24,089 bases of DNA from an uncultured Brachyspira sp. (GCF_934747485.1 NZ_CAKVGN010000046.1:1-24089), one strand, 5' to 3'; counted from the first letter of the stretch, positions 8,154-16,734 are shown. Notes: a model not told the origin generated them from the sequence alone. A program made the numbers and translations.

Positions 8154-9299
8154 TTAATTTTCAATCCATATATCTGGTTCAAGTCTTGTATTTACTTTAT
8201 TGTAATCAACTATTTCTATTCCTTTGTAATAGAATTTCAAAATTTCTTTATATTCTTTTTTTACCTGAGCCATACCAAAAGCTCCCCACTGACACATACC
8301 AACTCCATGTCCGCTTCCTTTACCTGTGATTATTATTCCATTATCAACTTTCTCTATACTAAATTGTAAAGAAGGTACTATTACAGGAGATAATTTATTT
8401 CTGAAATCTCTTGAAGGTATATCTTTTTCATCTATTTTTATATTCACAGCTTTTCCAGATTTAGGGTCTTTGTTTACTTTTATAGAAGAGCCTTCATTAG
8501 CTTCTAAAGCAAAATCATTATTTAACTCTTTATAACTCAAAGCATTAGTCCAAGGTTTTATTTGAGCATTACAATAAGGACATTCAACTCCCTCTAAATA
8601 TGGTACATTAGCTCCAAACACATTTTTAGCACTGTCTGTATATCCGCCGCATAATGCACTAAAATATGTAGCTATTACTTTATTATTATATACAGCTATT
8701 TCAGATTTTGTTCTGTCTACTGCCTGCTCTGTATTCCAATTAATTTTTTCTCTGCCGTTGTATACTTGGTATTTTGTTGTATTGTCAACGTCGAAAGGCT
8801 TTTGACCATTATTTTTTAATATATGAAATATAGCATAAGTACGTGCTGCAACAGCTTGTGCTTTTAATGCTTCCATAGGCCAAGAAGGAGACATCTCATG
8901 AGGCAATACCCCTTTAACATAATCTTCAATATCTAGTTCATTAATTACTATCATAGTGTTGTTGTAAGGTATAAACTTTAATGAACCATAATATTCTTTA
9001 CCGTTTAGTGTAAAACCGTCTTTAGTTTCAAAAACTATCCCTTCTTTATAGACTCCAACATCATTAATTTTTAAGCCCAATCTGTTTTCTACAACCATTA
9101 CTGTTTCATTAGTTAAGCCTGATATTATTTCACTTTCATATTTATAATTATATGCTTTATATGGACCTTTTATGTTAATTGTATATGGAGCTTTTACATC
9201 TGTTAAATATACTTTAATATTATTAATTTGAGCAAATGCAAAAATAGAATTGATTATAAATAAGACTAATATTATAAATAAAAATCTATTTAATTTCAT
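8154..9299 (-). CDS. SpoIID/LytB-domain protein, probable peptidoglycan lytic transglycosylase
   Basis: 381 residues with an N-terminal signal peptide (MKLNRFLFII..., cleavage near ...FAFA/Q). The SpoIID domain spans about 115-360. It has GVLPHEM at 130-136 with E135 at the position of the catalytic glutamate of SpoIID, then the AQAVAARTYA helix, two further Cys-containing segments (ALCGGYTD, CPYC) and GSGHGVGMCQWGA at 328-340. SpoIID cleaves glycan strands that have lost their stem peptides. Brachyspira does not sporulate, so a general cell-wall or division role is more likely. GGAGGAG at 9310-9316 is a very strong ribosome-binding site. The GHL10 lipoprotein gene lies upstream on the same strand, 84 bases away. 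Confidence 0.9.
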   Translation of the reverse strand: MKLNRFLFIILVLFIINSIFAFAQINNIKVYLTDVKAPYTINIKGPYKAYNYKYESEIISGLTNETVMVVENRLGLKINDVGVYKEGIVFETKDGFTLNGKEYYGSLKFIPYNNTMIVINELDIEDYVKGVLPHEMSPSWPMEALKAQAVAARTYAIFHILKNNGQKPFDVDNTTKYQVYNGREKINWNTEQAVDRTKSEIAVYNNKVIATYFSALCGGYTDSAKNVFGANVPYLEGVECPYCNAQIKPWTNALSYKELNNDFALEANEGSSIKVNKDPKSGKAVNIKIDEKDIPSRDFRNKLSPVIVPSLQFSIEKVDNGIIITGKGSGHGVGMCQWGAFGMAQVKKEYKEILKFYYKGIEIVDYNKVNTRLEPDIWIEN

Positions 9300-9337
9300 A
9301 AATATGTTTCTCCTCCAAATGTTTATATGGTTTTTTA

Positions 9338-9365
9338 ATTATCGTAAATTAATATCGGAAGTTAA
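9338..9365 (-). promoter_or_regulatory. Possible promoter for the SpoIID-domain gene
   Basis: On the minus strand: TTAACT (9365-9360), 16 bases, GATAAT (9343-9338). It lies in the 84-base gap between the GHL10 and SpoIID genes, so SpoIID could be transcribed both alone and by read-through. Confidence 0.45.
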
Positions 9366-9383
9366 TAAAAGTACTTGATATAT

Positions 9384-11198
9384 TTATTGTATTACAAGAT
9401 ATTCACTTTCATTATGTATTCTGTCTAAAGCTGTAACATAATATATATATTTAATGTTTTTATCTGCTTTTTCATCTCTATAAACTATCTTACAATTAGT
9501 ATTAAAATCTTCTCTTCTAATTTTATCTATAATTTCAAGTTTGCCGTCATTTACCTTTTTTCTGTATATCACATAATAAACAGAAGTGCCATTTACAACA
9601 TGAGAGTATTTATCAAGCTTATATTCATTAGGGTCTGTAAAACTAATTATATTTACACCAAAAGATTTTTTAAGACTTGGATTTTCTAATTTTAGCGGAG
9701 GAGTATTGATATCTCTCATTGTGTTCATAGTTGGAACTACCGCTTTAAATACATAATTATTTTTCTTAATATTCTCAATAGCTTTATATCCATAATCTCC
9801 AGTGCCTACATCATTTAAATACATATTATGCATAGTAAAAAATGAAGAGCCTTTTATATAACATTTACCAACATATCTTATATAATCAACTTGTTTAGAC
9901 ATCACCCATACATCTTTCCAAGGTTCATATTTATCTTCTCTTCCCATTTTGTATAATGCATGTCCTATATATATGTCAGCAATATTTTCTTTGTTTGTAG
10001 CTTTTCTTGCTTCTCCTATCCACCAATTAACCATTTTATCGAAAGGCACTGTTTGATGTGAAGAGCTCCAATAAATTTGCGGAATAATAGCATCAACATA
10101 CATCTTGTTTAGTCCATCTTTTTCTGTGGCGTTGTTTATGGTAGTAGTTTTTTGACCATTAAGCATCCAAAGTAAAACATCAGCATGCAAAGCATCAAAG
10201 TTTGGATTGTAGGATTTACTATCGCTCCCATTGGGGTCGCCCTTATATTCGCTTAAAGGCTCTTTATTTCTCCAAACTCCAGCAGGAGATATAGTCCATT
10301 TTACATAAGGCTTTCTTGATTTTATTTCTTTATATATGCTGCTTACTAAATTATTAATATTATTTCTTCTCCAAGCATATAATCCATTAACTCCATAATC
10401 ATCATATGAAGTGTTATTAGCATCATAACCTAAACTGCTTGCATATTTTGAAGAGCTTACACTGTCAGGCCAATCTCTATATGTTTTGCCGTTTAATGAG
10501 TTTTGATAAAAATAATCATCAAAATGAATGCCGTCTATATCATAGTTTTCAACTACTTCTATAATAGAGTCCATTACATATTTTGAACTTATAGGCTCAC
10601 CCGGGTCTAAATATAGTCTATTATCATACCAATGAACAGGTTTAAGCCCATTTGAAACATAAGTATGAATAAAGTTTTTTTTAGAAAATTGTTCTTCATA
10701 GCTTTTGTTAGTGTCGTATTTTAATGATATTCTGTATGGGTTAAACCAAGCATGCACTTCTATATTTCTTTTATGAGCTTCATTTATTATAAACTCAAGC
10801 ATATCTGTTTTGAAAGGGTAATCATCTCTCTCATCTTCAGGATTAATACCAAAAAAATATCTTGTAGTAGGGTTAATTTTTGATTTGAATATAACTCCCG
10901 CATCAGGCTTAACTTGCACAAACACTGCATTAAAATTATTGTTATAAAGAGTATCCAAATATTTTATTATTAAAGCTTTTTGTTTAGCTTCATTTCCTCC
11001 CATTAGAGGCCAATCAATGTTTGCAACTGTTGAAAACCAAGCTGCCCTAAACTCTCTATACATAGGGTTTTGGCTTCTGTCTTCATCTATGTTAGTTAAA
11101 AGCATTTTGTTAATGATTTCATCTTCTTTATATTTTATACTTTGACATGATAAGATAATTGATAATAATATTGTTAGAAATAATAATTGCTTCTTCAT
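9384..11198 (-). CDS. GHL10-family (DUF187) lipoprotein, probable envelope glycoside hydrolase
   Basis: 604 residues. A lipoprotein signal ends in the lipobox IILSC, with the lipidated Cys at residue 18. The glycosyl-hydrolase-like-10 domain spans about 45-430: REFRAAWFSTVANIDWP at its start, NAVFVQVKPDAG, EVHAWFNPYRIS, and DIDGIHFDDYFY on the strand expected to carry acidic catalytic residues. A fibronectin-like C-terminal region (about 500-604) ends in YYVTALDRIHNESE. The best studied relative I recall is E. coli DigH (YddW), a lipoprotein that cleaves denuded peptidoglycan glycans at the division site. It is the first gene of a minus-strand pair with the SpoIID gene. The AGGA site is only 3 bases from the ATG, tighter than usual. 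Confidence 0.92.
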   Translation of the reverse strand: MKKQLLFLTILLSIILSCQSIKYKEDEIINKMLLTNIDEDRSQNPMYREFRAAWFSTVANIDWPLMGGNEAKQKALIIKYLDTLYNNNFNAVFVQVKPDAGVIFKSKINPTTRYFFGINPEDERDDYPFKTDMLEFIINEAHKRNIEVHAWFNPYRISLKYDTNKSYEEQFSKKNFIHTYVSNGLKPVHWYDNRLYLDPGEPISSKYVMDSIIEVVENYDIDGIHFDDYFYQNSLNGKTYRDWPDSVSSSKYASSLGYDANNTSYDDYGVNGLYAWRRNNINNLVSSIYKEIKSRKPYVKWTISPAGVWRNKEPLSEYKGDPNGSDSKSYNPNFDALHADVLLWMLNGQKTTTINNATEKDGLNKMYVDAIIPQIYWSSSHQTVPFDKMVNWWIGEARKATNKENIADIYIGHALYKMGREDKYEPWKDVWVMSKQVDYIRYVGKCYIKGSSFFTMHNMYLNDVGTGDYGYKAIENIKKNNYVFKAVVPTMNTMRDINTPPLKLENPSLKKSFGVNIISFTDPNEYKLDKYSHVVNGTSVYYVIYRKKVNDGKLEIIDKIRREDFNTNCKIVYRDEKADKNIKYIYYVTALDRIHNESEYLVIQ

Positions 11199-11397
11199 AA
11201 ATCCTACAAAACAAAAATTTATTTATTAGTCTCGGTATTTGTATATAAACTATTGAGGCTATTATGATTTGTACTTGAAAAATATTTATTATATTGTAAA
11301 TTTATATTATAAGATTATTTTTTTGTATATTATTATTTTTAAGTTTTTTATGACGATAATGAGTAATAATATATGTAACTACTGAGGAAATAAGATA

Positions 11398-12651
11398 ATG
11401 AAAAAAATAATTTCTGTAATTTTAATGATATCTATTTTATCACCTTTAATGGCACAAAATAACTATACTTTCCCTGAATATATGGAAAGACTTCAAAGAC
11501 AAGTTCCTAAAAAAGCCATACAGTGGTTCGAAGAAAATGGATATTCTGATGCTTATGGGGTAGATAAACGTATATTTATTTTCTATAGAGGTATAAGCAG
11601 ATATCATAAATATGCCAGATATAAGGGCAGTATAGATGAGGCCAATAGAGCAGCAAGCGATTTTAGACAGGCTTTAGAAATACCAAATGATAATGTATTT
11701 AATTTTAATACTAGAGCTATGTTATATTTAGGCGGACTTCTTGCAACTATACCGGGAGACAAAGAATTACCAGCTAGAATATTTAATTATTATATAGCAA
11801 ATACAAGTCCATTCGATCCTGATTATCCTACTGCAGTATATTGGGCATTATATTTAAATTATCTTGATAAAGAAACATATAATACATACTATAATAGATT
11901 AGTTTCACTTGAAGAAACTCAAGTTTACCCAGTAGCTATAATATATGATTATGCCACAGCCACTTATAAGAGCATTCCAGAAATGTTGGCTAAAATACCT
12001 GCACCTAAAGATGTAAAACCTAATACTTATCAATGGACACAAAATGGTATGAATATTTATACTTTAGTTAGCGATTCTGTACCTATTATACCAGAAGATA
12101 GAGTTTTGCCTACATATGGCGTACAGGTTTCTCCTTCTTTTGAGGAATATCCTCCTGCAAGCAGAGTACCAGACCCGGGTGATAATAGAAGAAGACTTAT
12201 AGAAGAGAGAGAAGTTTTAGAAAAAATATTCACTGAAAAGTTTTATATTGAAACAAATCAAACTGTAACTAATGATATTATTACTGATGATATATTTACA
12301 AATACTGTGGTTACTAATGAGATGATAAATACTAATGAGATGGTTACTAATAATATAATGACTAATAATACTATAGAAACTTTCTCTAATGCAGATACAT
12401 ATACTTTAAATGTACTTGTAGATAAAGTTAATACTTATGATAGTGTTAGAATAAATATAGCTGGAAAAGAATATAATATTTTTAATAATGATAATTTTAC
12501 AATTGATTTACCTGAAGGTGAATATGATGTTCAGATTTATATAGCTGATAAGATGTATAACAATAAAGTAAAGATAACCAAAGGATATTATAATTTGCTT
12601 TATGTGGAAGTAAAAGAGGGTAAATTGGTTAATAATATGAATAATCAATAG
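11398..12651 (+). CDS. Secreted protein: helical N-terminal domain, Thr/Asn-rich linker, PEGA-like C-terminus
   Basis: 417 residues, no family recognised. A signal peptide (MKKIISVILMI...LMA/Q, cleaved near 20) is followed by a helical, TPR-like region (about 25-230) rich in Tyr and Ala. A proline-rich turn (about 235-265) and a charged helix (RRRLIEEREVLEKIF) lead to a low-complexity Thr/Asn linker at about 286-330. The C-terminal beta-domain (about 335-411) contains VRINIAGKEYNIF and FTIDLPEGEYDVQIYI, which resembles PEGA surface domains. GAGG at 11384-11387 supports the ATG. hisS follows 40 bases after the stop, probably on the same transcript. An envelope or surface role is inferred only from export and architecture. 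Confidence 0.85.
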   Translation: MKKIISVILMISILSPLMAQNNYTFPEYMERLQRQVPKKAIQWFEENGYSDAYGVDKRIFIFYRGISRYHKYARYKGSIDEANRAASDFRQALEIPNDNVFNFNTRAMLYLGGLLATIPGDKELPARIFNYYIANTSPFDPDYPTAVYWALYLNYLDKETYNTYYNRLVSLEETQVYPVAIIYDYATATYKSIPEMLAKIPAPKDVKPNTYQWTQNGMNIYTLVSDSVPIIPEDRVLPTYGVQVSPSFEEYPPASRVPDPGDNRRRLIEEREVLEKIFTEKFYIETNQTVTNDIITDDIFTNTVVTNEMINTNEMVTNNIMTNNTIETFSNADTYTLNVLVDKVNTYDSVRINIAGKEYNIFNNDNFTIDLPEGEYDVQIYIADKMYNNKVKITKGYYNLLYVEVKEGKLVNNMNNQ

Positions 12652-12691
12652 CTATATTAGGCATTTGTTAAATTTAATAATTGGAGATATG

Positions 12692-13939
12692 ATGCTTAAT
12701 ATAAAAAAACCTAGAGGTACAAACGACTTTTTTTATGATTCTTCCGAGAGGTTAGAGTTTATAGAAAACAAAATAAAAGAGATAGTAAGATTATACGGTT
12801 ATAAAAGGATAAGAACTCCTTTATTTGAGTATACTGACCTTTTTACCAGAGGTATTGGAGAGGGTACTGATATAGTTGGAAAGGAGATGTTTACTTTTGA
12901 AGATAGGGGAGGACGTTCTCTTACTTTAAGACCAGAAGGTACTGCTTCGGTGGCTCGTGCTTATGTTGAGAATTCTCTGCAAAATGAATATGCTATTAAC
13001 AAGCTTTTTTATTTGGGCACTATGTATAGAGCTGAGAGGCCGCAAAAGGGCAGATATAGAGAATTTAATCAATTTGGCATAGAATGTATTGGCGGAACTT
13101 CTCCTGTAATAGATGCTGAAGTTATAGCTTTAAATATCAACATATTAAAAGAGTTCGGCATAGATAATGTTAATTTGCTTATAAATACTGTTGGATGCAG
13201 TAATTGTAAGCCTAATTATAATAAGGCACTTAGAGAAGCTATTGGGGAGAGAAAAAATGAGCTTTGTGAAACTTGCCAAAATAGGTACGAAAATAATATT
13301 TTAAGAATATTAGATTGTAAAAATGAAAAATGTAAAGAGATATTAAAAGATATACCAAAGTTTTATGATTATGTATGCGATGAATGTAAAGAGCATTTTG
13401 ATTCTTTATGTAATGAGCTTACAAAGATTAATCAAGACTTTACTATAGACAATATGCTTGTACGAGGTCTTGATTATTATACTAAAACGGCTTTCGAGGT
13501 GCAGACAAATGCATTAGGCTCACAGAGTGCCATACTTGGAGGCGGCAGATACGACAATTTGATAGGGCTTTTTAATTCTAATAAAGATGTTCCTGCTGTT
13601 GGAAGTGCTATGGGGCTTGAGAGACTTCTTATAGTGCTTGAAAACAATAACAATATTATCAATGATAGATTAGATGTTTTTGTTATAGCTTTTAAAGAGA
13701 CTCAAAATGAAGTATTAAATATTATGCAGATTCTTAGAGCTAAAAATATTTCTTGTGATTTTGATTATAATATTAAATCTATTAAAAATCAGTTTAAATC
13801 TGCCAATAAAAGAAATTCTAAATATGCTTTAATAGTAGGTGAAGAAGAATTAAAAAATAATAAGTTTAAGCTAAAAAATATGGATACTAGCGAAGAGAAA
13901 GAAGTCGCTTTATCTGATATAGCAAAATTTATTAATTAA
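12692..13939 (+). CDS. hisS: Histidyl-tRNA synthetase
   Basis: 415 residues from the ATG at 12692, with GGAG at 12683-12686. The frame can be extended to a TTG at 12665, but that start would place the ribosome-binding site inside the gene. The class II motifs are all present: motif 1 region KRIRTPLFE, then LTLRPEGTASVAR near 79-90, motif 2 TMYRAERPQKGRYREFNQ near 110-127, the histidine-specific LVRGLDYYTKTAFEV near 256-270, and motif 3 GGGRYDNL near 285-292. Four Cys pairs (CSNC 169-172, CETC, C...C, CDEC) form the metal-knuckle insertion common in bacterial HisRS. A C-terminal anticodon-binding domain completes the enzyme. It charges tRNA-His with histidine in the cytoplasm. Its end overlaps the next, convergent gene by 4 bases. 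Confidence 0.97.
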   Translation: MLNIKKPRGTNDFFYDSSERLEFIENKIKEIVRLYGYKRIRTPLFEYTDLFTRGIGEGTDIVGKEMFTFEDRGGRSLTLRPEGTASVARAYVENSLQNEYAINKLFYLGTMYRAERPQKGRYREFNQFGIECIGGTSPVIDAEVIALNINILKEFGIDNVNLLINTVGCSNCKPNYNKALREAIGERKNELCETCQNRYENNILRILDCKNEKCKEILKDIPKFYDYVCDECKEHFDSLCNELTKINQDFTIDNMLVRGLDYYTKTAFEVQTNALGSQSAILGGGRYDNLIGLFNSNKDVPAVGSAMGLERLLIVLENNNNIINDRLDVFVIAFKETQNEVLNIMQILRAKNISCDFDYNIKSIKNQFKSANKRNSKYALIVGEEELKNNKFKLKNMDTSEEKEVALSDIAKFIN

Positions 13940-15216
13940 TTCATACGGCTGCTTTCAAAGAAGTTTCTTATGTTTTCATTTTTGGACTTTTTTGCTAATT
14001 CTATAGAAACATTGTCCACAGCAGCACCGTTTCTCACAAGAAGTTTGCATATATCAAAGTTTCCTGTTTCTATTGCCATATTTAATGGACTATAATTTTT
14101 ATTTTTATCTCTCAAGCTTATATTAGCACCATTATCTATTAAGGCTTTTGCTAATTCGGTATTATTGTTTTTTATTGCTATATGTAAAGGGCTATAATAT
14201 TTATCTATGTGGTTTATATCCGAGCCTTTGTTTATGAGTTTCATAGAATTATTATAATCATTGTTCTTTACTGCTATATTTAATGCTGTTTCATTATTGT
14301 TATTTGTGATATTAACATTTGCATTTTTTTCTAAGAGCATATCTATTATTTTGCTGTATTCTTGAGATTTGTTTGCATTAATTAATGATAGATGTAAAGG
14401 AGTGTTTCCGTTGGTATCTTGTAAATTAATATTTGCATTATTTTCTAAAAGTATTTTTACACTTTCTGTTTTTTTATTAGCATTAATTTCTAAAATATAA
14501 TGTAAGCTTGTTTGAAAATAAGAATTAGTGTTATCCACATTAGCTCCAAGATAAATAAGTGTTTTTATAGATTTTATAGCTCCAACTCCAGAAGCATAAT
14601 GAAGCATTGTGTTTGTATCTTTAGTGTCCACATCTATACCAAGTGCACTTACTAAGTAATTTATATTTTCTACATTATCACCAAAAATAGCTGCTTTCAT
14701 TATTGATATAACATCTTCGCTATTCATAAGCAAATATATATTTTTATCTAAATATGCTTTTAATATCTTTGAATTAGAATATCTTGAAGCTACAAATTCA
14801 CTTCTTGGTTTTTCTATCATTTTAAAGTTAATATTAGCTCCATAATCTATTAATAATTTTAATACTTCAAAATTGTTGTATATGGAAGCAATGTCCATAG
14901 CAGAGAAATATGAAGCATCTATAGTTTCATTGCTTTTTATAATTTTTGTATTTTTATCTAATAATTTATTTAAGTCTAAATATGGAGAGTTTTTTAGTGC
15001 TTTTATAGAATCTGTTTTATTATTTTCTGCTGCTATATGTATTAAATAAAAGCCTCTTTCATCTTTTATATTTGGATTAACATTTTGACTTAACATGCTT
15101 TGTATAGTTTTTATGTCGCCTATTTTTACAGCATTAATCATTTTATTTTCATTTTCTGTAAGTGCGTATGATATATTTATCATTAGAACATATAATATTA
15201 GCAACTTTTTTATCAT
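13936..15216 (-). CDS. Secreted ankyrin-repeat protein (second copy of the type)
   Basis: 426 residues. The signal peptide MIKKLLILYVLMINISYA is cleaved near residue 18, followed by roughly ten ankyrin repeats to the C-terminus. Clear units include GFYLIHIAAENNKTDSIKAL, NTMLHYASGVGAIKSIKTLI, NGNTPLHLSLINANKSQEY and NETALNIAVKNNDYNNSMKLI; several end in the LLxxNANxN pattern. The later repeats are closer to the ankyrin consensus than those of the protein at 6182. TGGAAA lies 8 bases before the ATG. The last codons overlap the end of hisS on the opposite strand. A protein-binding role in the periplasm or outside the cell is likely; the partner is unknown. Confidence 0.92.
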   Translation of the reverse strand: MIKKLLILYVLMINISYALTENENKMINAVKIGDIKTIQSMLSQNVNPNIKDERGFYLIHIAAENNKTDSIKALKNSPYLDLNKLLDKNTKIIKSNETIDASYFSAMDIASIYNNFEVLKLLIDYGANINFKMIEKPRSEFVASRYSNSKILKAYLDKNIYLLMNSEDVISIMKAAIFGDNVENINYLVSALGIDVDTKDTNTMLHYASGVGAIKSIKTLIYLGANVDNTNSYFQTSLHYILEINANKKTESVKILLENNANINLQDTNGNTPLHLSLINANKSQEYSKIIDMLLEKNANVNITNNNNETALNIAVKNNDYNNSMKLINKGSDINHIDKYYSPLHIAIKNNNTELAKALIDNGANISLRDKNKNYSPLNMAIETGNFDICKLLVRNGAAVDNVSIELAKKSKNENIRNFFESSRMN

Positions 15217-15259
15217 TATTGTTTTCCATTATGTAAATTAATATAAATTATTGTTAATC

Positions 15260-15287
15260 ATTATAAACTATAATTTTATTATGTAAA
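15260..15287 (-). promoter_or_regulatory. Promoter for the ankyrin gene 13936-15216
   Basis: On the minus strand: TTTACA (15287-15282), 16 bases, TATAAT (15265-15260). The leader would be about 35-40 bases. A 13-base sequence overlapping the -35 (15279-15291) recurs with one mismatch in the leader (15229-15241). Confidence 0.65.
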
Positions 15288-15317
15288 CTAACAATTTTCT
15301 AAGTTTATCAAATTTTT

Positions 15318-15601
15318 TATTGTTCTTTTTCTATAAATATGTTACAGGCACTTCCTACGGTCGTAAAAGAAGTGAGGTCTTACCATACGGGTACGCTTCA
15401 TAGGGGGCAAAGCCCTACAAATAATAAAAAAGATAAAAATTCTATTGTTCTTTTTCCCGCAGCAAAAAGAACCAAAAAGTGCAAATTAGTGTTAAATCAT
15501 ACTAGTTGTATCATAAATATACTCACTATTTTGTATAAAAATATAGTCCTTTTGCTTCTTTGGGTCACCAAAAGAAGTGGGGTCTGGGGCAAAGCCCCAG
15601 A
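15318..15601. repeat. Two related palindromic, G+C-rich intergenic modules
   Basis: This occupies most of the 558-base gap 15217-15774. Module A (15318-15417) and module B (15443-15601) share, in the same order, TATTGTTCTTTTTC (15318 and 15443, 14/14 identical), AAAAGAAGTGRGGTCT (15365 and 15570, 15/16) and GGGGCAAAGCCC (15404 and 15586, 12/12). Several parts are palindromic: GTTCTTTTT/AAAAAGAAC (15447-15472), CTTCTTTGG/CCAAAAGAAG (15555-15577), and TCTGGGGC-AAA-GCCCCAGA (15583-15601). It is far richer in G+C than its surroundings. I see no protein or transposase in it. From memory, similar blocks recur between Brachyspira genes, but I could not check this. Confidence 0.7.
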
Positions 15602-15714
15602 TATTAAAACATAATATAACTTTATTTTTTTACAAAATATAGTTCTTTATATATGAACTAAAACTTTTGCATTCTCTTTTAAGTAAAATACAAACTATTA
15701 GAAAATTACATAAC

Positions 15715-15742
15715 TTGAAAAAATATTAATAGTTTATATAAT
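15715..15742 (+). promoter_or_regulatory. Promoter for ftsY-aroA
   Basis: TTGAAA (15715-15720), 16 bases, TATAAT (15737-15742). A start near 15749 gives a leader of about 26 bases containing the ribosome-binding site TGGAGA (15761-15766). Confidence 0.72.
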
Positions 15743-15774
15743 ATTATAATAATTTTTTACTGGAGAATAAATAG

Positions 15775-16734
15775 ATGCAAAATTATTTATTATATATAAT
15801 AATAGCCGTTGTTGTTATTTTGGCTTTAATAATATTATTGGTATTAAAAAATAAATCAAAAAAACCTCAAGTATCTTTAACAACTTCAAAATCAAAATTT
15901 TCTCTATCATCATTATTTAGTAAATCATCAATTAACGATGAGTTTTTTGCAAGTTTAGAGAATATGCTTATAACAGCAGATGCAGGAGTTGAAACTACAA
16001 AAGATATTATTTCAAAATTGAGAGAAATTGTAGAAAAAGAAAATATAAAAGATTCATCAGAAGTAAAAAAACATTTAAGAGATATTTTAATATCTAAGTT
16101 TATAAATAAAAAAATAGAATTAAAAGAAAAGAATATATTATTTGTAGTAGGTGTAAATGGAGTAGGCAAAACTACTTCAATTGCAAAATTAGCAAATATA
16201 TTAAAGCAAAATCATAAAATAATATTAGCAGCATCAGACACATTTAGAGCAGCCGCTATAGAACAGCTTGAGGAATGGGCTAATAGGCTATCTGTAACCA
16301 TAGTTAAAGGTCAGCAAGCAGGAGACCCGGCAAGTGTATTATTTTCTGCTTTGGATAAAGCAAAAGCAACAAATGCTGATATAGTGATAGTTGATACGGC
16401 TGGCAGATTTCACAATCAAGATAATTTAGTTAAGCAATTAGAAAAGATGAAAAAAATAGCTACAGAGAGATTTAGCGAGTTTAATTTTGTGCCTATACTC
16501 GTATTAGATGCTAATGTTGGTCATAATGGCATAGAGCAGGCTAAAGTATTTACTAATGCTTTAAATATACAAGGAGCTATTGTTTCAAAATTAGATAGTT
16601 CTGCTAAGGGAGGAGTTGCTATAAGTGTGGCTCATTATCTATCACTTCCTATATATTATGGAGGATTTGGAGAGAAGGTAGAAGATTTTAGAGAGTTTAA
16701 TGCTGAAGAGTTTATTGATTCTATTTTGCAATAA
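15775..16734 (+). CDS. ftsY: Signal recognition particle receptor FtsY with an N-terminal membrane helix
   Basis: 319 residues. Instead of the acidic A domain of E. coli FtsY, it begins with one hydrophobic helix (about 4-25), a Lys-rich stop and a short Ser/Lys linker. The N domain (about 42-115) and G domain follow. GTPase motifs: G1 GVNGVGKTT at 126-134, DTFRAAA, G3 DTAGR at 207-211, G4 SKLDSSAKGG at 271-280 (commonly TKLDGTAKGG), and the closing element YYGGFGEKVEDFREF. FtsY docks SRP-ribosome complexes at the membrane and hydrolyses GTP together with Ffh. It heads an operon: aroA starts 17 bases after its stop. Confidence 0.95.
   Translation: MQNYLLYIIIAVVVILALIILLVLKNKSKKPQVSLTTSKSKFSLSSLFSKSSINDEFFASLENMLITADAGVETTKDIISKLREIVEKENIKDSSEVKKHLRDILISKFINKKIELKEKNILFVVGVNGVGKTTSIAKLANILKQNHKIILAASDTFRAAAIEQLEEWANRLSVTIVKGQQAGDPASVLFSALDKAKATNADIVIVDTAGRFHNQDNLVKQLEKMKKIATERFSEFNFVPILVLDANVGHNGIEQAKVFTNALNIQGAIVSKLDSSAKGGVAISVAHYLSLPIYYGGFGEKVEDFREFNAEEFIDSILQ

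Noticed and set aside
12665..12691. Upstream TTG start for hisS
   Set aside because: The ribosome-binding site GGAG at 12683 would lie inside the gene; the ATG at 12692 gives the normal HisRS N-terminus.
15583..15601. Rho-independent terminator at the G+C-rich hairpin
   Set aside because: The stem is perfect but no T-run follows directly on either strand; the nearest is about 20 bases on. It is better explained as part of the repeat.
15339..15614. 91-codon plus frame in the ftsY upstream gap
   Set aside because: It runs through the palindromic repeat modules, has no ribosome-binding site, and its amino acid make-up follows the repeat sequence, not a protein family.
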